Below are positions 45,205 to 57,900 of a DNA stretch of 64,000 nucleotides, piece by piece. The number at the start of each line of letters is the position of its first letter. Position 1 is the first letter of the stretch. The translations under genes and the position numbers were made by a program. Origin of the DNA: Agapetus fuscipes (lineage: Eukaryota; Arthropoda; Insecta; Trichoptera; Glossosomatidae); NCBI GenBank assembly GCA_951799405.1, contig OX637338.1, positions 5,890,001 to 5,954,000 of the forward strand, written 5' to 3'. Below the pieces are notes generated by a model. It had not been told where the DNA came from, made no database searches, and worked only from the letters and a program-made list of their open reading frames with translations.

Positions 45205-45440
45205 CTTTTAGTGCTTGTTTGTCTTATGTCCATCAGAGGTAATTTCACATGAGCAATGTTTGTATGTGTACTGGACCAAAAACTGGAAATTGATTTACAA
45301 ATATTTAAAACAACTCTCAAATTACCGCGTTTTACATTTTTTTCTAAGCTTAGATTATGTTGAATATGATTCTTTAGAGAATGTCATTGAAAGGTCATCT
45401 TTGAATCAAATAGCAGATAAGCCAAACAAGCACTGGGGTG
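45205..45440. mobile_element. MITE family K, copy 2
   Basis: AGTGCTTGTTTGTCTTATG at the left and ATAAGCCAAACAAGCACT at the right are complementary. The body (CACATGAGCAATGTTTG, TGTACTGGACCAA) matches 7762-8012. Confidence 0.65.
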
Positions 45441-45463
45441 CGGTATATAGCTTTTAGTAATAA

Positions 45464-45590
45464 ACGGTGTTATTCACCCACAGAAAACCCATGACTCAAC
45501 CGCCACCTAACGTGAACTTTCCATACAAAAAAACGATTATCAGTGGATCAGCTATGGTTCAAACGTGTTGTGAATAACCCTGAATGTTTT
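45464..45590 (+). mobile_element. MITE family J copy
   Basis: GGTGTTATTCACCCACAG to TTGTGAATAACCC, with complementary ends. Confidence 0.65.
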
Positions 45591-45962
45591 TTTTTGTGAT
45601 TTATGCTCAACATCTAACAAAATTCAGTGTTATATTTCATATCCCAGTGTGAAATTTCGTTCAATAATTCGGCAGAGTTTTCAATTTGAATTGAATTGAG
45701 CATTGTTAATTTTTTTCAAACTAAGTGTATTCAATGATACCTAATTGTAATTTATAATGCTTTTAAACGTTGCGCAATGCTTTACTACCTTTACGAAGTA
45801 TGAAATATAGCGTCTTGAAATCAGCTTTTGTAAAATCAAAATTGAAATTGTATTTGTAACTTAATGATGAATAAAACCTGAGCCATCGACCGGACAAAAT
45901 AGTAACGAAATGTACAATTTTACTCTTTTTTACACGTTAAAAATCCAACTCAATGCACTGTA

Positions 45963-46198
45963 CCCTCAGTACGAGTTGCAAAACTTGAGTAAAGTAAAGT
46001 TTACGGAAAGTATTAAAGAGTGATTTTCCCCAAAATCTGCCGTTTTTGTTTGTTTTAACATGATTTTCTTCATCACTGTAACTCTTTTGTTAAGACCATA
46101 AAGTGTAAGAAACAAAAACGGCAGATTTTGGGAGAAATCACTCTTTAATATTTTCCGTAAACTTTACTTTTCTCAAGTTTTGCAAATCGTACTAAGGG
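45963..46198. mobile_element. Foldback MITE (236 bp) with TA target
   Basis: Arms of about 90 bp (45963-46053, 46109-46198) are near complements: ACTTGAG(T/A)AAAGTAAAG and AAAGAGTGATTT in each. TA flanks both ends (45961-45962, 46199-46200). Confidence 0.8.
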
Positions 46199-46269
46199 TA
46201 CGTAATCGAATAACTACATGTATTTTTGTTATCTCGAAACAGCTGTTTTTAATTCCTGCACCAGCTGGT

Positions 46270-46530
46270 CTGATTATAGGACGTATTGCATTCCTTGAGC
46301 GATAAAAACTCGCTTTCGTGCGTACGGGGCGCGCTTTGGGGCATTGGGCGGGGACGGGGTAGGACGCGTGCCGAGGTGCGTGAGCCTCACGGACCCCACA
46401 AAACAACCAAAACGGCCCACAAGAGCTGGGACCTCAGATAAACGGGGAAGTTGCGTAGGTCGCGGACGGAACCAACCAACGCCCAGCTGGCTATCCGGCC
46501 GTGGAATTCCCATTCAGACGATTATCAAAA
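46270..46530. other. GC-rich islet
   Basis: GGCGGGGACGGGGTAGGACG and GTCGCGGACGGAACCAACC. Overlapping short open frames on both strands show no recognisable domain. It may be a fragment of a GC-rich retroelement 5' end or a regulatory islet. Confidence 0.3.
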
Positions 46531-46796
46531 GAAACCGTTTTCTGATAAGATATGTAATCTGGTTGGGCGAGTAAACGAAATGTCAAAATACTGATTGAGA
46601 TTTGATTAAAAAAATGCTAACCTTTATCGTATCAGATTCTAATTTTCTTTTTCCCCACTAGCTTATGAAAGCTTCGAAAATTTCAGTATAAGTTGTCTAC
46701 GTGTTTCAACCGCTCCGATTTCCGTCGATTTTTCTTTATTTTTAGTTGATCAAAATAATAAAGGGTTGTTGTAACCAGCGTTTTAATTTTTCTGTC

Positions 46797-46876
46797 GAAT
46801 CTTGTGCGGGAGACTCTCTAGATTTCAGATACTCTGGGGGTCTATGACACTTGTTGTAGTGTCGCAGAGGTGTTGT
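46797..46876 (+). repeat. Short repeat family I, copy 2
   Basis: TCTTGTGCGGGAGACTCTC, GGTCTATGACACTTGTTG, GTGTCGCAGAGGTG. Confidence 0.6.
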
Positions 46877-47153
46877 GTGTATAGTGCTGCACATGTAGAG
46901 TGCTTCACGGATTATAAAAAAATATGGTTGACATTTGAGGAAGGGCGTTGTTGTGATTTTATCGTCTACGGATTGATAAAATCAACGGGAATTATTTGTT
47001 TTTCTTTTTAACTGAAACAACAGCAAACTTCAAGTTAAAATTTTAAAAGTGACATTTTACCAAATGCCGGTGGTAGTTCCGATTTTTACGACATTCAGTA
47101 TAAGTAGTGTAGGTCTATACGCCACCTCAAAGCTTTTTTATTATTAGTTTTTT

Positions 47154-47234
47154 TTAAGAAATCCTATGCGAGAGACTCCCTAGATTCTAGAGACTCTAGG
47201 GGTATATGTCACTTGTTTTAGTGCCGCAGAGGTG
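47154..47234 (+). repeat. Short repeat family I, copy 3
   Basis: AAGAAATCCTATGCGAGAGAC, TAGAGACTCTAGGGG, AGTGCCGCAGAGGTG. It directly abuts MITE H copy 5. Confidence 0.6.
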
Positions 47235-47235
47235 C

Positions 47236-47461
47236 TTAAACTAAATAAGTGCTGATTTGAGAGATCATGGATAAAAAATTTCATTGGTTGTTATTCTCAT
47301 AGTAAGTGAACTAATTATACGGAAGTGCTCATGAAAAGTTCTAAATTACTGGATTTTTACACTTTTTTTAGCATTTCATCTTGAAGAAAATTAAAAAAGT
47401 GGATTTATCTGAGAACCCAATGCTAGCGTAATATGTCGCTTATTCAATTTTACCTTTAAAG
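47236..47461. mobile_element. MITE family H, copy 5
   Basis: TTAAACTAAATAAGTGCTG at the left and TATTCAATTTTACCTTTAA at the right. Confidence 0.65.
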
Positions 47462-47464
47462 TAT

Positions 47465-48285
47465 CGAATTGTAGATAACAGAATTTTGTAGTGATAAGTT
47501 TGTTTTGAAAAATATCAATTATTTTAAAATGACTCCCAAGAGTTTTCTTAATTTTTAAAACGATGAAGCTGCAAATTCAAAAGACAATTCAGTCTCATTC
47601 AGTGTATAAGTTTATTTTAAATTCATTCCCGGAATTTCGGAAAATGCATGTTCGGAAGTTGTATAATTGGACCCTATATAAATTATAATAAATAATAAGG
47701 TCAGGTCTTCGGGAATAACTAACCACCAGAGAATTGGTCCGGTCATCAAATTTGAATGGATGGTTCCCCAGCCGCTTGTTTACCGTTATATCTTGGCCAG
47801 TAAATAATTATGATGTCGGAGCTTTGGGGATGTTGGGTACAGCCTTTGCGAGTGCTAGAGCTTTCGGGCTAGCGTCGAAGCGCCTGCAGTGCGGCTTTAC
47901 TTCTCAACAAGGGGTGTCAAATGATCCGTTGTTTTTTTGTTTCAGGATAATTGTCAAATCATTATGCTCAACAAAACTATTAAAAGTAAAAGATTTCTCT
48001 TACCTTTTAATGAAGGATACTATTTCCGAACATGTTTTAGATTTTTCTGCTTCTTGGAAATTCGCATTTCTTTAATCTTGTCTTTAAGATTGTCCTCGAT
48101 GAAAAATGGTATCTTAGTACCTAATTAGTATATTTATTGATGAAAGAGAAGGTTTAAAAAATGCTTCCATCACTTAATCCTTTTGTCTTTCATCTCATTT
48201 CTCACATTAAACAAACGTGTGCATAATCCAAATATCATAATCATTAATAGAAAGGTTGTCAAGAAATCAAGGTGTTTTTTTAAGA
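47465..48285. other. No gene recognised
   Basis: AT-rich; the 113-codon open frame at 47734 has no recognisable domain. Confidence 0.4.
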
Positions 48286-48289
48286 TAAA

Positions 48290-48515
48290 AAGGTTGTATC
48301 TAATCTAATCTAATCTAATCTAAGCTGCAAGGATATATATCATTTAAGATTTATATCAAGTGCATTCCCACAAGCAGACATGTAAAATTTCGCGCTAACA
48401 CATGCCGCATGTGGACCTACTTTATAAGAACCCATCTCAAATGAACATAAGCCCTGCAACTCTTGCCGTCCTTCCCTGAGACAGGGGTGATATTGGCAAA
48501 GTGAAAGTATACAAC
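48290..48515 (-). repeat. Family A repeat, copy 17
   Basis: A clean (TCTAA)n tail at 48300-48322, then the reversed body to GTGATATTGGCAAAGTGAAAG. 5' truncated. Confidence 0.8.
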
Positions 48516-49072
48516 TTATATACTATTATGTATGTTAAATTTAATTATAATTATGCTATTAAAAAATCATTGATTCTGGCTCAACTATTTTTACTGTAAC
48601 AAACTTAAAGCAGGTTTATTTTAGCTAAACAATCCCTGATGCTGTGTTAGTTTTAGTATAGCCACAGACATGACGTTATACCTCTTCAGGAAAGCCTATA
48701 CAATTATAGGGCTATACTCAGTGGGCTATGCTAGCCCCAGTTCACCTGAATTGTGCTGCATATTATATCATATATGTATGTATGTTTAGAACGATATTAT
48801 GTAGGTATGTTGATGCGCCTTCTATTGTCTCATCTCAAGGTTGTCTCTAGCAGAGGCGTATCTGTAAACTTTTAATATTTTCTAATAAAAATAATGGCTA
48901 AAAGAAGAGAATAAGGCGGTTTGTGTTTTTTTTATTAAAAATGTAATAAGAGGGAATAAACAATGTCAGAACACTAAATTAAATATTTTAATATTTTTTA
49001 ATCGATTAAAGATATGGTTTCATTAGAAGCTCTTAATAACAAAAAGGAAAATGAATAGTTCATATCGATACA

Positions 49073-49312
49073 TTAAACTGAATAAGTGACATATTAAGCT
49101 AACATGGGTTTCTCAGATAAATGCACCTTTTTTCCTATTTTCTACGAGAGAAACCACTAAAAAAGAGTAAAAATCCTACAGATTTGAACATTTTTATGAG
49201 CACTACCTTACAATTAGTTCACTTACTGTGAAAATTTACACCCAACAACACGTTCTATCCTCGTTTCTCAAATCAGTAATTCGCGACTTTTTCAGTTTTA
49301 CCTTTATGATCA
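49073..49312. mobile_element. MITE family H, copy 6
   Basis: TTAAACTGAATAAGTGACAT at the left and TTTTCAGTTTTACCTTTA at the right; the interior matches copy 2. Confidence 0.7.
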
Positions 49313-49494
49313 TGATGTCTCTACTCTCTTTCCTTGTTGAAGATTTTCCAAAGAATATAAAATATTCATTGTATAGCTAATGTTACAAACGCATTCGAAG
49401 CGTGTGTTGTTTTAACATTTATTTATGTGACTTTAAACTGAAAAAAATCTCTGCACGGTTCTTATAAGTTTATTATTTTCATTCAGTATAAAAT

Positions 49495-49712
49495 GATCGA
49501 GTCGTAATCGATTGGTTAACACTACGGACTATGGCAGTAGACAAAAAAACAATATAATTTCAAAATATTATGCTCCGTATTATGATCCATCCAACCTTAA
49601 AGCAATTGGGTCTTGCTTGAGAATTGGAAGACAGCCAAGCTCGTAGAAGACTCTTGATGAGTGATTCACACAAAACAGCTGTTACCAAATAAACCAGCCT
49701 AATATTTATTAT
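49495..49712 (+). repeat. Decayed SINE B copy
   Basis: GATCCATCCAACCTTAAAGC, GGGTCTTGCTTGAGAATTGG and CACACAAAACAGCTGTTACC retain the B order. The head is nearly gone. Confidence 0.6.
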
Positions 49713-49714
49713 AT

Positions 49715-50450
49715 TTAAGTACGTAAATTATTATTCAAAAGGTTAAAGTATTATTCAAAGGCCCTTAGAAATAATAAATACAGGTTCCTTCTCTGATATT
49801 TGTAAGCCAAACATGCGACCACACTCTCATATTACATGTAGGTACACATTATTATCAGAGCTGACGTGTAGATTGTAGGGTGGGCTTACAGTATCCAAAC
49901 TCACCCATACAATACTCCTATTAGCCAGCGTTATTCAGAGTCAATCTTATACTAAACTCCCATATCTTAATTCAATAATATCTCTGAAATTCATAAAGTA
50001 ATCAGAATTATTTTAAATGCACATAAAGCTTCAGTTGATTGCGTTACTAAGTGCCCTGATAGATTATTTCTTTTTCATTCAAACTTGGAGTAAAACATCT
50101 ATGAGTTAGTGAGGATTTAGTGACCGACTCTGAATAGAAGAGGTATGATAATATTACTTAGGTAGACATCACGGACAAACTGCAAGATGTGTGTTTGTGT
50201 GTGTGAGTCACCTCATAGGGTCATTACAAAGTGTCTATGAGGTCATAGCGATTTATAATATTGAACGCTTTGAATTTTTTTTGCTTAGAATTTTGCATTA
50301 TGCAGGCAAGGAACTTTTTATACGGCCAGTCAACTCGATGTAAAATGGAATATTGAACTATACATATTTTATATTATTCCTTACTATTCCTAGTTCCTGC
50401 GCTCTACTAATTCATCATTCATCTACTAATGTTTTGAATATTGATTAGAA
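49715..50450. other. No gene recognised
   Basis: AT-rich DNA. Confidence 0.5.
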
Positions 50451-50454
50451 AATT

Positions 50455-50870
50455 ACTTGACTTAAAGGTTAGTATGAGGCTGAACACCAATTTTATAAAA
50501 AAAAATGGTCCACTTTGCCAATGCTCCCCCCGTTTCTGAGAAGAGTGGGAAGAGTTGCAGGGCGTATGTTCATTTGAGATTTGTTTTTTTTGTTTTAAAA
50601 GTTCTTACATAAATGCAGCATATGAAAATGCGGACTCACGCGTGTCTGCTTAGGAGCATACATTTAAAATTTATATTAATTAAATAACACACAGTTTTAA
50701 TTCATTTTTACTTTATTTAAATTACTTTATTTAAATTAAATTATGTAAAACTGTGTGTTATTTAATTAATATACAATGGACTTTCACTGTGTTAACCACC
50801 GAACCCTGAAAAATATTTAAAATTTAATATGAAATATATAATACACATCTTTACTACTTGGATTATACCT
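50455..50870 (+). repeat. Family A repeat, copy 18, split by a palindromic insert
   Basis: CTTGACTTAAAGGTTAGTATG to GGAGCATACATTTAAAATTTA, then again from 50815 (ATTTAAAATTTAATATGAAA) to TTGGATTATACC. Confidence 0.65.
50674..50814. mobile_element. 141-bp insert with 28-bp palindromic arms
   Basis: 50672-50699 and 50746-50773 are exact complements (ATTAAATAACACACAGTTTT inside). ATTTAAAATTTA occurs on both sides (50662-50673, 50815-50826) as a probable target duplication. The right segment (TGGACTTTCACTGTGTTAAC) recurs at about 51974. Confidence 0.65.
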
Positions 50871-51084
50871 ACTATAGATCGAAGCTATCACGAAGAAAGC
50901 GATGTTCCATTTCATAGGTACCCGGGAAAAGCGCTCAATAAGTGTTGACCATTTTTTCAGGAGACGTGTTCATTTATCTCGAAATAGATCCTGTGAAGTT
51001 TATTGCCGATCAAATAACATAAAAAAATATGGAATAAATTTTGCATCATTTGGGAACTTATCAACACTCATCTCTAAACGTTGA

Positions 51085-52600
51085 CTATAAAATTTAGCAA
51101 ATATTTTTTTTAACGAAATAAAATTATGAATTGACTCAATATTAATGATAAAAAGAATGTTACTTTGAATGTTTAAATTGTATACATTTAAAAAACCACT
51201 GATATACATAGTTCGAATACTTTCTGGTTCCCGTGTTGCATTCTAGTGGATTTTCGGGACCCACTCTTTTTAAAATAAATGATACAAAGAATAATATAAA
51301 TGCACCGCTGTTTATGCCAGAGACGTGCGGCCTATGCACGCCCTCACGTTAGAGTGGGACAGCCATATGGACCCTATTGCATTTCGGCCAAACTTCATTT
51401 ACATATCGATTTTTTATTTTAAATTACAAGGGTTCGGTCCAGACAGATAAAACGGCATGACCTTGGGAGTCCTCGGAATTTAGACTCAAATTAGATTTTC
51501 AGCGTCGCATCGTGCGGGTACAATTTTCATCATCACGTCGGCCATAGTTGCTTGTTGTTTATTTGCGCAAACACGCAAACGGCAGACTTGCAGACACACC
51601 TTTATTCTTTGGATTCAAATATTCTAAAGAAAAATGTAAAGGTATCATGCAGCTTAATGGCTTACAAATCATTATTTATTGCACACTTTAAAACTACTCA
51701 ATTTTTGTGAACTAAAAAAAATATCATTAGGAAAAAACTGTGCTCACAAACTTTTGGGAAACGGTGCAAACAAGTTGTTTTTTTGACCATGAAAATATGT
51801 AGACGTATGGTTTTGTGATTATCTACATCAGGAAAACTTGCTTGTTGTACCTAATCACTTTTTGAACAGTCCCATGTAAGAAAAAGTGCAAATAAAGCTA
51901 GGACTCTCAGGAATAAGCCATTATTTTTTAAAGAGGAAAGCAATACACTTTATATTTTTAAATATTTATAAAAATGGACTTTCACTGTGTTAACAGATCA
52001 ACACTAAAAAATATCACCTAACTATTGTTTTGTCTGTCTAGAAACATGTATTAATATTATCAATTAAAAGTTCATCATTCTTTCAGTGTTTACAGTCAGG
52101 TACTAGATTTATTTAGAGTCATTTTTGTTGACCTTATTCATCAAAATGCTTGACAGCTAGCCACATAATAGTAAAGGTATGTTTTAGTATTAACACAAGG
52201 CTCTTGTTCAACTGGGACGAGCTTTCCGGGTGACTTTGTAGGCGTGCTCGCGCGCTGAAGCTTTTAACGAAGCCTTTTAAATAAAAAAAAAAGCTCTGAA
52301 AGGCGGATGCGCGGACGGTAATTTGAGTTTGAAGCCGGCTAGAAGCCAGAGAACGAATTAGGTCCGCATTAAATTTATGTTGCTCGCGAAATTATGTAGG
52401 AAATGTTTTTAAAATCAGCGCTCTTTGTTGGTGTAATCATGCTGGTTTTCGCGTAACCTTATGACGAGGTAGCTTCAATGTGCAATTTACAAAAAATATG
52501 ATGAATAATATAAATCTCGCGTGAATGAATTTACAAAGTATGGAGCTGTGATGCGGAGCTTTTTATAGATGCGAATAAAAAGCTCAATTATTCGGATTTA
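51085..52600. other. No gene recognised
   Basis: AT-rich. It contains a SINE F-like scrap at 52025-52065 and a moderately GC-rich patch at 52205-52350 (GGGTGACTTTGTAGGCG, GGCGGATGCGCGGACGG). Confidence 0.4.
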
Positions 52601-52604
52601 TTCC

Positions 52605-52855
52605 TTAACTTATAGGTTGGTATGAGGCTGACCACCCATACTGTAAAAAATGGTTCACTTTGCCAATGTCACCCCTGTTTCAGGAAAGGTCGGCAAAAGT
52701 TGTGGGGCTTATGTTCATTTGAGGTTTGGATTTTATTTATAAGTACACATTCAGCATTTGTAAGCGCGAACTACACTTAATGGTTTGTGGGCATGCATCT
52801 GAGAGCTTTAAATGAATATATCCTTGCAACTTAGATTATAGATTATAGATAAGCA
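52605..52855 (+). repeat. Family A repeat, copy 19
   Basis: Full copy: TTATAGGTTGGTATGAGGC through to CTTGCAACTTAGATTATAG. Confidence 0.8.
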
Positions 52856-53064
52856 TGTATGAGAAAGTGTTTATTATTTCTTAAATAAAAAAGGAAGTTG
52901 TAACTTCGTTTTCTTCTACTTTTTTTATTATTTTTAAGTAGTTATAAACGTTTTCGGTGAAAACTACATATTTGGCAAACAAATCATAGGAGAAATTAAT
53001 AATGTATTTAATAAAATTAAATCTCCTGAAATATTTGCTTTGATTTCACTTGATGTGTGATTTT

Positions 53065-53195
53065 TCTTCTTTTAATGTCACTTCTATTAAAGATAGGCGA
53101 TCATCATTCCTGTTTTTAGTAGTTACGATGTTGCCTTGACAATAGGGATTTTTTGCGTTTGTTGTCAAACCATTCGTCTTGGTCCTTTTTACACT
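53065..53195 (-). repeat. RTE-like 3'-end fragment
   Basis: TTCTTCTTTTAATGTCACTTC and GATAGGCGATCATCATTCC parallel the 3' end of the RTE-like element at 30945 (TTCTTCTTGTGCCACTTC, GATCGGCGATCATCAT). Confidence 0.65.
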
Positions 53196-53404
53196 TTATC
53201 CTTTACTGTTATTCTATCAATGTATGATTAGTCGGTTTATGTTCTTATGTACTACTCAGCAAGGAAATGTACTTTTTTCAATAAATTATGAAATATATAC
53301 ATTTTGAGGCCACAATCTTATCTTTCAATTAAGTCGCAGTACTTAATTTCATAAGCAGAATAATAATGAACTATGTAAATCAAAAGAAAAACCTTAATTT
53401 CAAT

Positions 53405-53515
53405 TATATGAGGCAAGTGTTAGCGCGAAATTATACATATCTGCTTGTGGGAATGCATTTAATATAAATCTTAAATGATATATATCTTTGCAGCTTAGAT
53501 TATATTAGATTAGAT
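53405..53515 (+). repeat. Family A repeat, copy 20 (5' truncated)
   Basis: GGCAAGTGTTAGCGCGAAAT through to TTTGCAGCTTAGATTATATT. Confidence 0.75.
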
Positions 53516-53519
53516 TAAT

Positions 53520-54390
53520 AACCTAATGATTTCCAAAGCCTACCGTAAAAAAGAAAACTCATTTATATTAAACCTAATTAACATTTTATTTTTGTGATTA
53601 TTTTAATTTACTTAATTAACTGATTAAGCATATTGTGCCTTTATAAAAATAAAAGTAATCAACGTTAACAACGCATGATAACAGAATATTCTATGGAAAA
53701 GCTATGTGATCAAAAATCTGAATTAACTTATTTTATTTTCTTTCGTGAAGCATGACTGGAATGTGAATTGCTGTAATATATCTTCAGGACAATATTCAAT
53801 GCGATTACCTTCTTAGTGAATTAGTCGCGTGACTCCTACGTATATCGGATTCTTGTAGTTTTAATCAGCTGAGTGCTCGGGGATCAGATGTATGGAATAT
53901 CATTATATCTGGCGGGGGTGAGAAATGCATTCCAAGGGATGGGGGGGCAGGTTGAAGCTTAGGACTTGGAACGGTCCACGAACGGTGTTAAACTACGTTA
54001 AATCTCAACTAAACAAGAAAATATATGCTTACGAAAACGGCCACTAGACGCTCTGTTTAATTTTTCGTATATGTTTCAGGAAACGCTATGTTTTGAGTAT
54101 AAACGTATATTTTTAAACTTGAGGTACAGGTAATAGGACTCCCTCAACCCTCCCATATACTGGCCGAGCGCAACTTGCATCTATTCATCTTGTTTGAATA
54201 AGGGATTGCTTCTATTAAAGCTCAGAGGGACGAAAATAAACCTTTTTTTTATAACGGTAAAATGATTTCAATGTGTTTTATATAACCTTTTTGTATCTAC
54301 ATCTTCGAGGTTTTTATCTGTACAAGAATGTAGAAGGTTTTAAATTTTTTCAACTATTCCAAAGGTAGTTTTTTGTTTTTGTAAATAAAC
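53520..54390. other. No gene recognised
   Basis: AT-rich, with a G-run at 53939-53948. Confidence 0.5.
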
Positions 54391-54391
54391 T

Positions 54392-54443
54392 ATCTGAGTA
54401 TAAGATATCTGAGTATAAGATATCTGCGTATAAGATATCTGAG
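54392..54443 (+). repeat. 15-bp tandem repeat, 3.5 units
   Basis: ATCTGAGTATAAGAT repeated at 54392, 54407 and 54422 (one substitution), plus a half unit. Confidence 0.9.
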
Positions 54444-54679
54444 AAGATAATCATTTTTAAGCATTTACTTCCAACATTAATACAATATTTCTTTGTGGTG
54501 TTAGTTTCAATTGCACCTACATTTTTACGAATATCTTTTGTTCATCTTCCATCTCAATATTGGGATGATTTATTTAGTGAGCCCTGTTATTGTGTGAATT
54601 ACATCTCAAGAGCCCTCCTTGAGCATGGTCGTCGCTATAGAAAGCGACAATTCTCAAGCAAGACTCAGTTGCTGTAAGG

Positions 54680-54731
<52 letters not shown>

Positions 54732-54732
54732 C

Positions 54733-54954
54733 ATTGAAAGGGGAAAATCTTCAAAAGATTCCTGCCATTGTTTCCGCCGGCAGGATATGTGAGATTTTTA
54801 CTCACTAAAAACCCCCCTCTGCATCTTGCCACACCCTGGAACTGCCGTCAAGCATGACATCGGGGTGTGGTGTGTCTTTACATGCACAGCATGTCTTCAC
54901 ATTTCAGTTGCGTCAATTGGCAAATCTACACTATCTACATTGTGTTAAGACTAA
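54733..54954 (-). other. 3' UTR of the R1-clade element
   Basis: About 220 bp between the ORF2 stop and the poly(A). It contains GC-rich GTTCCAGGGTGTGGCAAG (minus strand) and no ORF. Confidence 0.7.
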
Positions 54955-57900
54955 TTAATCTACATTAACACTTCTATCAACAGAGACTAGATTTACTACA
55001 TTTTGGCGGGTCGTGTTCATCCTTCGCCTTACGCGCTCGGCATCCTCCTTCTTTCCGATCACGCGAGAGGCAAAGGTATCCCAGGCCCGCCAGTTCTCTT
55101 CTGATTGGAGCATTGACGGTACTACCATGTCCAGGTCTAGTCGATCGACCACAATGGTTGCCATTAATGACCCCCTGTGGTCCGCCCAGGCAGGACACGA
55201 CAGTAGCGTGTGCTCCGCGTCATCATTTTCTGAGTCGCAGTGCCAGCATGCTGCAGTTGCTTCTTTTCCTATACGGTGTAGGAAAAAACCGAAACAACCG
55301 TGTCCACTCAGCATCTGCGTGAGCCGGTAGTTCAGGCAGCCATGCTTCCTCGAGTACCAAGGCTCGAGTTGGCTGACAAGCCTGTTCGTCCAGCGTCCTT
55401 TAGATGCTGAGTTCCAGCGATCCTGCCACTTTGACAGCGTCAGTTTCCTATGGTGCGGTCCCTTACCTGATTCATAGACTGCTTTGCGCTCAAGCGCCAG
55501 CAGATCTATGGGTGGAGAAGAAGCCAGCACCAATGCCGCTTCCTCGGACATGGTGCGGTAGCCGGAGATAACTCTCAGCGCGCTTCTTCTCTGGACGGCA
55601 GCCATCTTCTTCCTGTACAGCTCTGTCTCAAGCGCCTGCGCCCAAATGGGTGCCCCATACAGAAGTGTGGAGTGGACCACCTCATGCAATAGTTTCCTCC
55701 TGCATGATTTCGGCCCACCCACGTTCGGCATGAGCCTCCCCAACTGTATCGCTGCTCCGCTTGCCTTTGCAGCCGCCAGCTCGATGTGTTCTCCGAAACG
55801 AAGACCACGATCGAGTTGGATTCCAAGGTAGCGTAGCGATTTAGTCAACGGCACCTCAAAACCCTCTAGCAGTAGCTTAGGCAGCAGAGGTCGTCGCTTG
55901 CGACAAAACAGTACGGCTTCGGTCTTCTGTATGGCCAGTTCCAAACCAGCTCTGTCAAGCCATACCTTTACCCGTCTGAGAGCCTCGTTCCCTATAACTT
56001 CAAGTTCACGGGAAGTCCTCCCCTCGATCATCACTGCGATGTCGTCCGCAAAAGCAACAATGCTCGACCCCTCAGGCATGTCCGTCCGCAACAGACCATC
56101 GTATAAAGCATTCCACAAGGTTGGTCCTAAGACCGATCCCTGCGGGACGCCAGACGTGATCCGCCGCTTCTCTTCCACACCAGAGGCACCGTGCCGATAC
56201 TCAAGACTTCGGCCATCGAAGTAACTTTCAAGCATGGCCATCAAATAGTCTGGCACGCGGAAGCTCTCCCTCAGCGCTCTGAGGATTAATTCCCATCGCG
56301 CAGAGTTAAAAGCATTCCGGATGTCCAGCGCTATCATGACAACCCGTCGGTGGCTCTTCACCGTGCCCTGCCATGCTTGTCGGATGACGTTGACAACGTG
56401 TCCGACTGCGTCAATTGTGGATCTGCCCCGCCTGAAGCCGTACTGCTTGTCGGAGAGACCCCGCTCCGGATCCTCCAGAATTGGCTGAAGTCTCCCAAGC
56501 AGGAGTCGCTCAAGGAGCTTCCCGAAGCCGTCCAGCATGCACAGCGGTCTAAAAGATGAGGGTCCGTCCGCGACTGCCTTTTTGAGAATAAGGACAAGCC
56601 TTTGTCTCTTCCAGGGATCGCCAACTAGACCCTCTTCCAGGCACGCATTGTACACGCCGAGCAGAACCTCAGGGAACTCCCGGGTCACCAGCAGCACAAT
56701 CTCATTTGGGACTTCGTCAGGTCCAGGAGCCTTACCTTTACTTACCCTTTTTGCAGCTGTCTCGAGCTCAGCTACCGTGAACGGTTGGAACTCACCAGTT
56801 GAGGGGGTAGGATCTGCCAACGGTCGGTCTCCGTGAAGGGGAAAGAGGCCATCAATAACAGCGGTCAGGTTACTGGGGTTACTGAGAAAGGGGTCAAGGC
56901 CGCGTCCCCGTAGTTTCTGTCGCACTATTTTGTACGGCAGTCCCCAGGGGTCGCGGTTCACCGACTCGCACAGCTCACCCCAGCACCTTTCCTTACTGCG
57001 CCTGATAGCGCTCTTCAGCTCCTTCTTTGCAGCCTTGTAGTCTTCAGCCTGAAAACTCTCCCATCCTGAGCGCTGGGCCCGGCGCCGCAAAGCTAAACAT
57101 GACCGGCGCAGACGGGCAATCTCCTCAGTCCACCAATAAACATTACGCCTGAGGGTGTGTCCGCCCCGCCGAGCCATGGATGCATCGCAGGCGCGCTTGA
57201 CCACGCTACTCAGCTCGCTTACCTTTAGCGCTGCTCCATCCGCGTTTGCGATCCTTTCGCTGCCACTCTCGATGACTGCTTTAAGGGCATCGGTGTCCAA
57301 GGAGCGAAGACTCCAACCCGCTGAACTAGCGGCGGAACCCAACCCAGGTGCAGCAGGCCGCGGCCCCCTTGCAAGCGTGAAGGTCACGTACTGGTGATCG
57401 CTCTGCGTGTGCTCATCGAGCACACGCCAGTCTTTCACCCTTCCGATCATTCCTTCATCAGCAAAGGTTACGTCTATGACAGAACCCGTGGCGCCCCTGC
57501 AGAAAGTGAACTTCCCGCCTACATTTGCAGGAAGCAAATGCAGGCCCGAAGCCATCTCGCACAGAAGGGCGCCCCGTCTGTTTGTCATCGACGAGCCCCA
57601 GTCAGTTGCCCAAGCGTTGAAGTCACCAGCCAGCACAATGGGTAGTGTCGCGCTCCTCACGTCTTCCTCCAGACCCCGAAGTTCCTCCTCGAACTGCTGC
57701 AGCGGAACGTTCGGGGAGAAGTAGCAGCTATATATTCTACAGCCTCTTACCTCAATCCATGTCCAACCACTGCCGCCGTTCAAGGGTCTCCCAGTGATGG
57801 CCGCGTGCTGTGATGGGAAGAAGATTGCCGCCCTTCCAGTCTCGTCCGAGTACCAACAACTTGTAGAGTTGCGATACTGTTCAGAGACCAGGACAACGTC

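Noticed and set aside
47734..48075. 113-codon open frame as a gene
   Set aside because: No recognisable domain, no splice or start context, AT-rich end; most likely chance.
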